A DNA stretch of 7,171 nt from Caldisericia bacterium (GTDB lineage Bacteria; Caldisericota; Caldisericia; UBA6126), in contig JAQVYZ010000049.1 in assembly GCA_028708485.1 (NCBI GenBank), positions 1-7,171 on the forward strand, written 5' to 3'. Positions 6,697-7,171 of this stretch are shown in pieces. The position numbers and the translations under genes were made by a program. The first letter of the stretch is position 1. The number at the start of each line of letters is the position of its first letter. The notes beneath the pieces were generated by a model that worked only from the letters and a program-made list of their open reading frames with translations, did not search any database and was not told the origin of the DNA.

Positions 6697-7171
6697 TGTA
6701 TTTTACCGGTAATTATTCCTTTACCCCCACCTGAAGCTCCCTGTTTTTTTAATGCTTCCAGTCGTTCGTCGGCATTTTCTCCGACTAATACAAAATATTG
6801 CTCTTCATTTACCAGGGTGCAAGATAATCCTTTCTTGGATAACATGGAGGCAAATATTTTCATGGAGGGAAGAGTTACCGGAAGATTGTCCCACTCAATG
6901 GTTTTTTCACCGAGGGGGATCAGATCAGCCAATTGCTTCCAGAACCATCGTTCCAGTTTTTGGTGCTGCTCAGATTCGTTCAACAAGGAATGCAATCGCT
7001 CTTCAACATCACCTGACAACCACGTCTTCAATTTCTGATCCCACTCCATATAGCTTTTTGCGATGTTTCCCAACCGAAATCCAGCCGCAAACCAGATTCG
7101 AACCGCACTTTTATTTTTTCGTTCTACTTGTAGAAAAGTAAAGCCACCCAGTTGGCCTGTAGTCTTGACAT
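6693..7171 (-). CDS. Alanyl-tRNA editing protein (AlaX-like, DHHA1 C-terminal domain), 5' end cut by window
   Basis: The frame is open from the right edge to a TGA at 6693-6695, giving 158 visible residues; the start is outside the window. A TTG at 7071-7073 is not the true start, because the matching sequence continues upstream. The first residues, VKTTGQLGG, then RIWFAAG, match the second half of the AlaRS/AlaX editing domain, where the family reads C-x-GTHV-x-TG-x-IG. The partial codon at the edge ends in AT, as a His codon (the last zinc ligand) would. A helical linker follows (visible residues about 35-85), then a DHHA1-like domain with KIFASMLSKKG, YFVLVGEN and the glycine-rich ASGGGKG near the end. 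Such proteins hydrolyse mischarged Ser- or Gly-tRNA(Ala). With no catalytic core visible, a C-terminal fragment of full AlaRS is possible, but the short linker and end favour free-standing AlaX (long type). Confidence 0.78.
   Translation of the reverse strand, partial: VKTTGQLGGFTFLQVERKNKSAVRIWFAAGFRLGNIAKSYMEWDQKLKTWLSGDVEERLHSLLNESEQHQKLERWFWKQLADLIPLGEKTIEWDNLPVTLPSMKIFASMLSKKGLSCTLVNEEQYFVLVGENADERLEALKKQGASGGGKGIITGKIH

Noticed and set aside
6752..7141. Plus-strand ORF of 129 codons (and a second one at 6817-7038)
   Set aside because: Antisense to the alaX frame, which has family-like sequence through the whole stretch; the plus-strand product has no recognisable domain.
1..7171. CRISPR arrays, insertion sequences, tRNA or rRNA genes, att sites
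   Set aside because: No spaced direct repeats, transposase sequence, terminal inverted repeats or cloverleaf-like sequence were seen; the window is almost fully occupied by seven coding genes.

Overview
The window holds seven protein genes, all on the minus strand and closely packed, so transcription runs from high to low coordinates. In that order they are: the C-terminal part of an alanyl-tRNA editing protein (AlaX/DHHA1 type, cut by the right edge), a seven-TM sensor histidine kinase, the tRNA 2-thiouridylase MnmA, a butyrate kinase, a long-form nucleoside diphosphate kinase, RapZ/YvcJ, and a membrane-anchored YvcK (cut by the left edge). No RNA gene, insertion sequence, CRISPR array or plus-strand gene is supported. 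No stretch over 300 bases lacks a gene; the longest gap is 81 bp.

Layout. Genes overlap at four of the six junctions: kinase/mnmA by 4 nt (ATGA), buk/ndk by 8 nt, ndk/rapZ by up to 17 nt, rapZ/yvcK by 4 nt (ATGA). The two real gaps are alaX to kinase (81 bp) and mnmA to buk (41 bp). Each has a candidate promoter, the one before buk being the better (TATAAT overlapping an extended -10). I therefore read the window as two translationally coupled blocks, kinase-mnmA and buk-ndk-rapZ-yvcK, which may also be joined by readthrough.

Organism. Gene content is bacterial, with the rapZ-yvcK pair well known from Gram-positive-type genomes. YvcK carries an N-terminal two-helix membrane extension of the kind known from cyanobacteria and Chloroflexota, and the Ndk is a long-insert form resembling archaeal and Patescibacteria enzymes. 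With butyrate kinase and moderate-to-low G+C, a fermentative Chloroflexota member (Anaerolineae-like) is my best guess. This is inference from memory of families, not a search, and a divergent Firmicute is not excluded.

Function. Two genes concern tRNA quality (alaX, mnmA). The lower block joins acyl-phosphate metabolism (Buk), NTP balance (Ndk) and two nucleotide-sugar-responsive regulators of cell-envelope and central carbon metabolism (RapZ, YvcK). The histidine kinase sits between tRNA genes with no response regulator in view. I do not see a clearly new system. The points worth a second look are the membrane-bound YvcK inside a coupled kinase/nucleotide operon, the orphan kinase, and a perfect hairpin over the mnmA ribosome-binding site.
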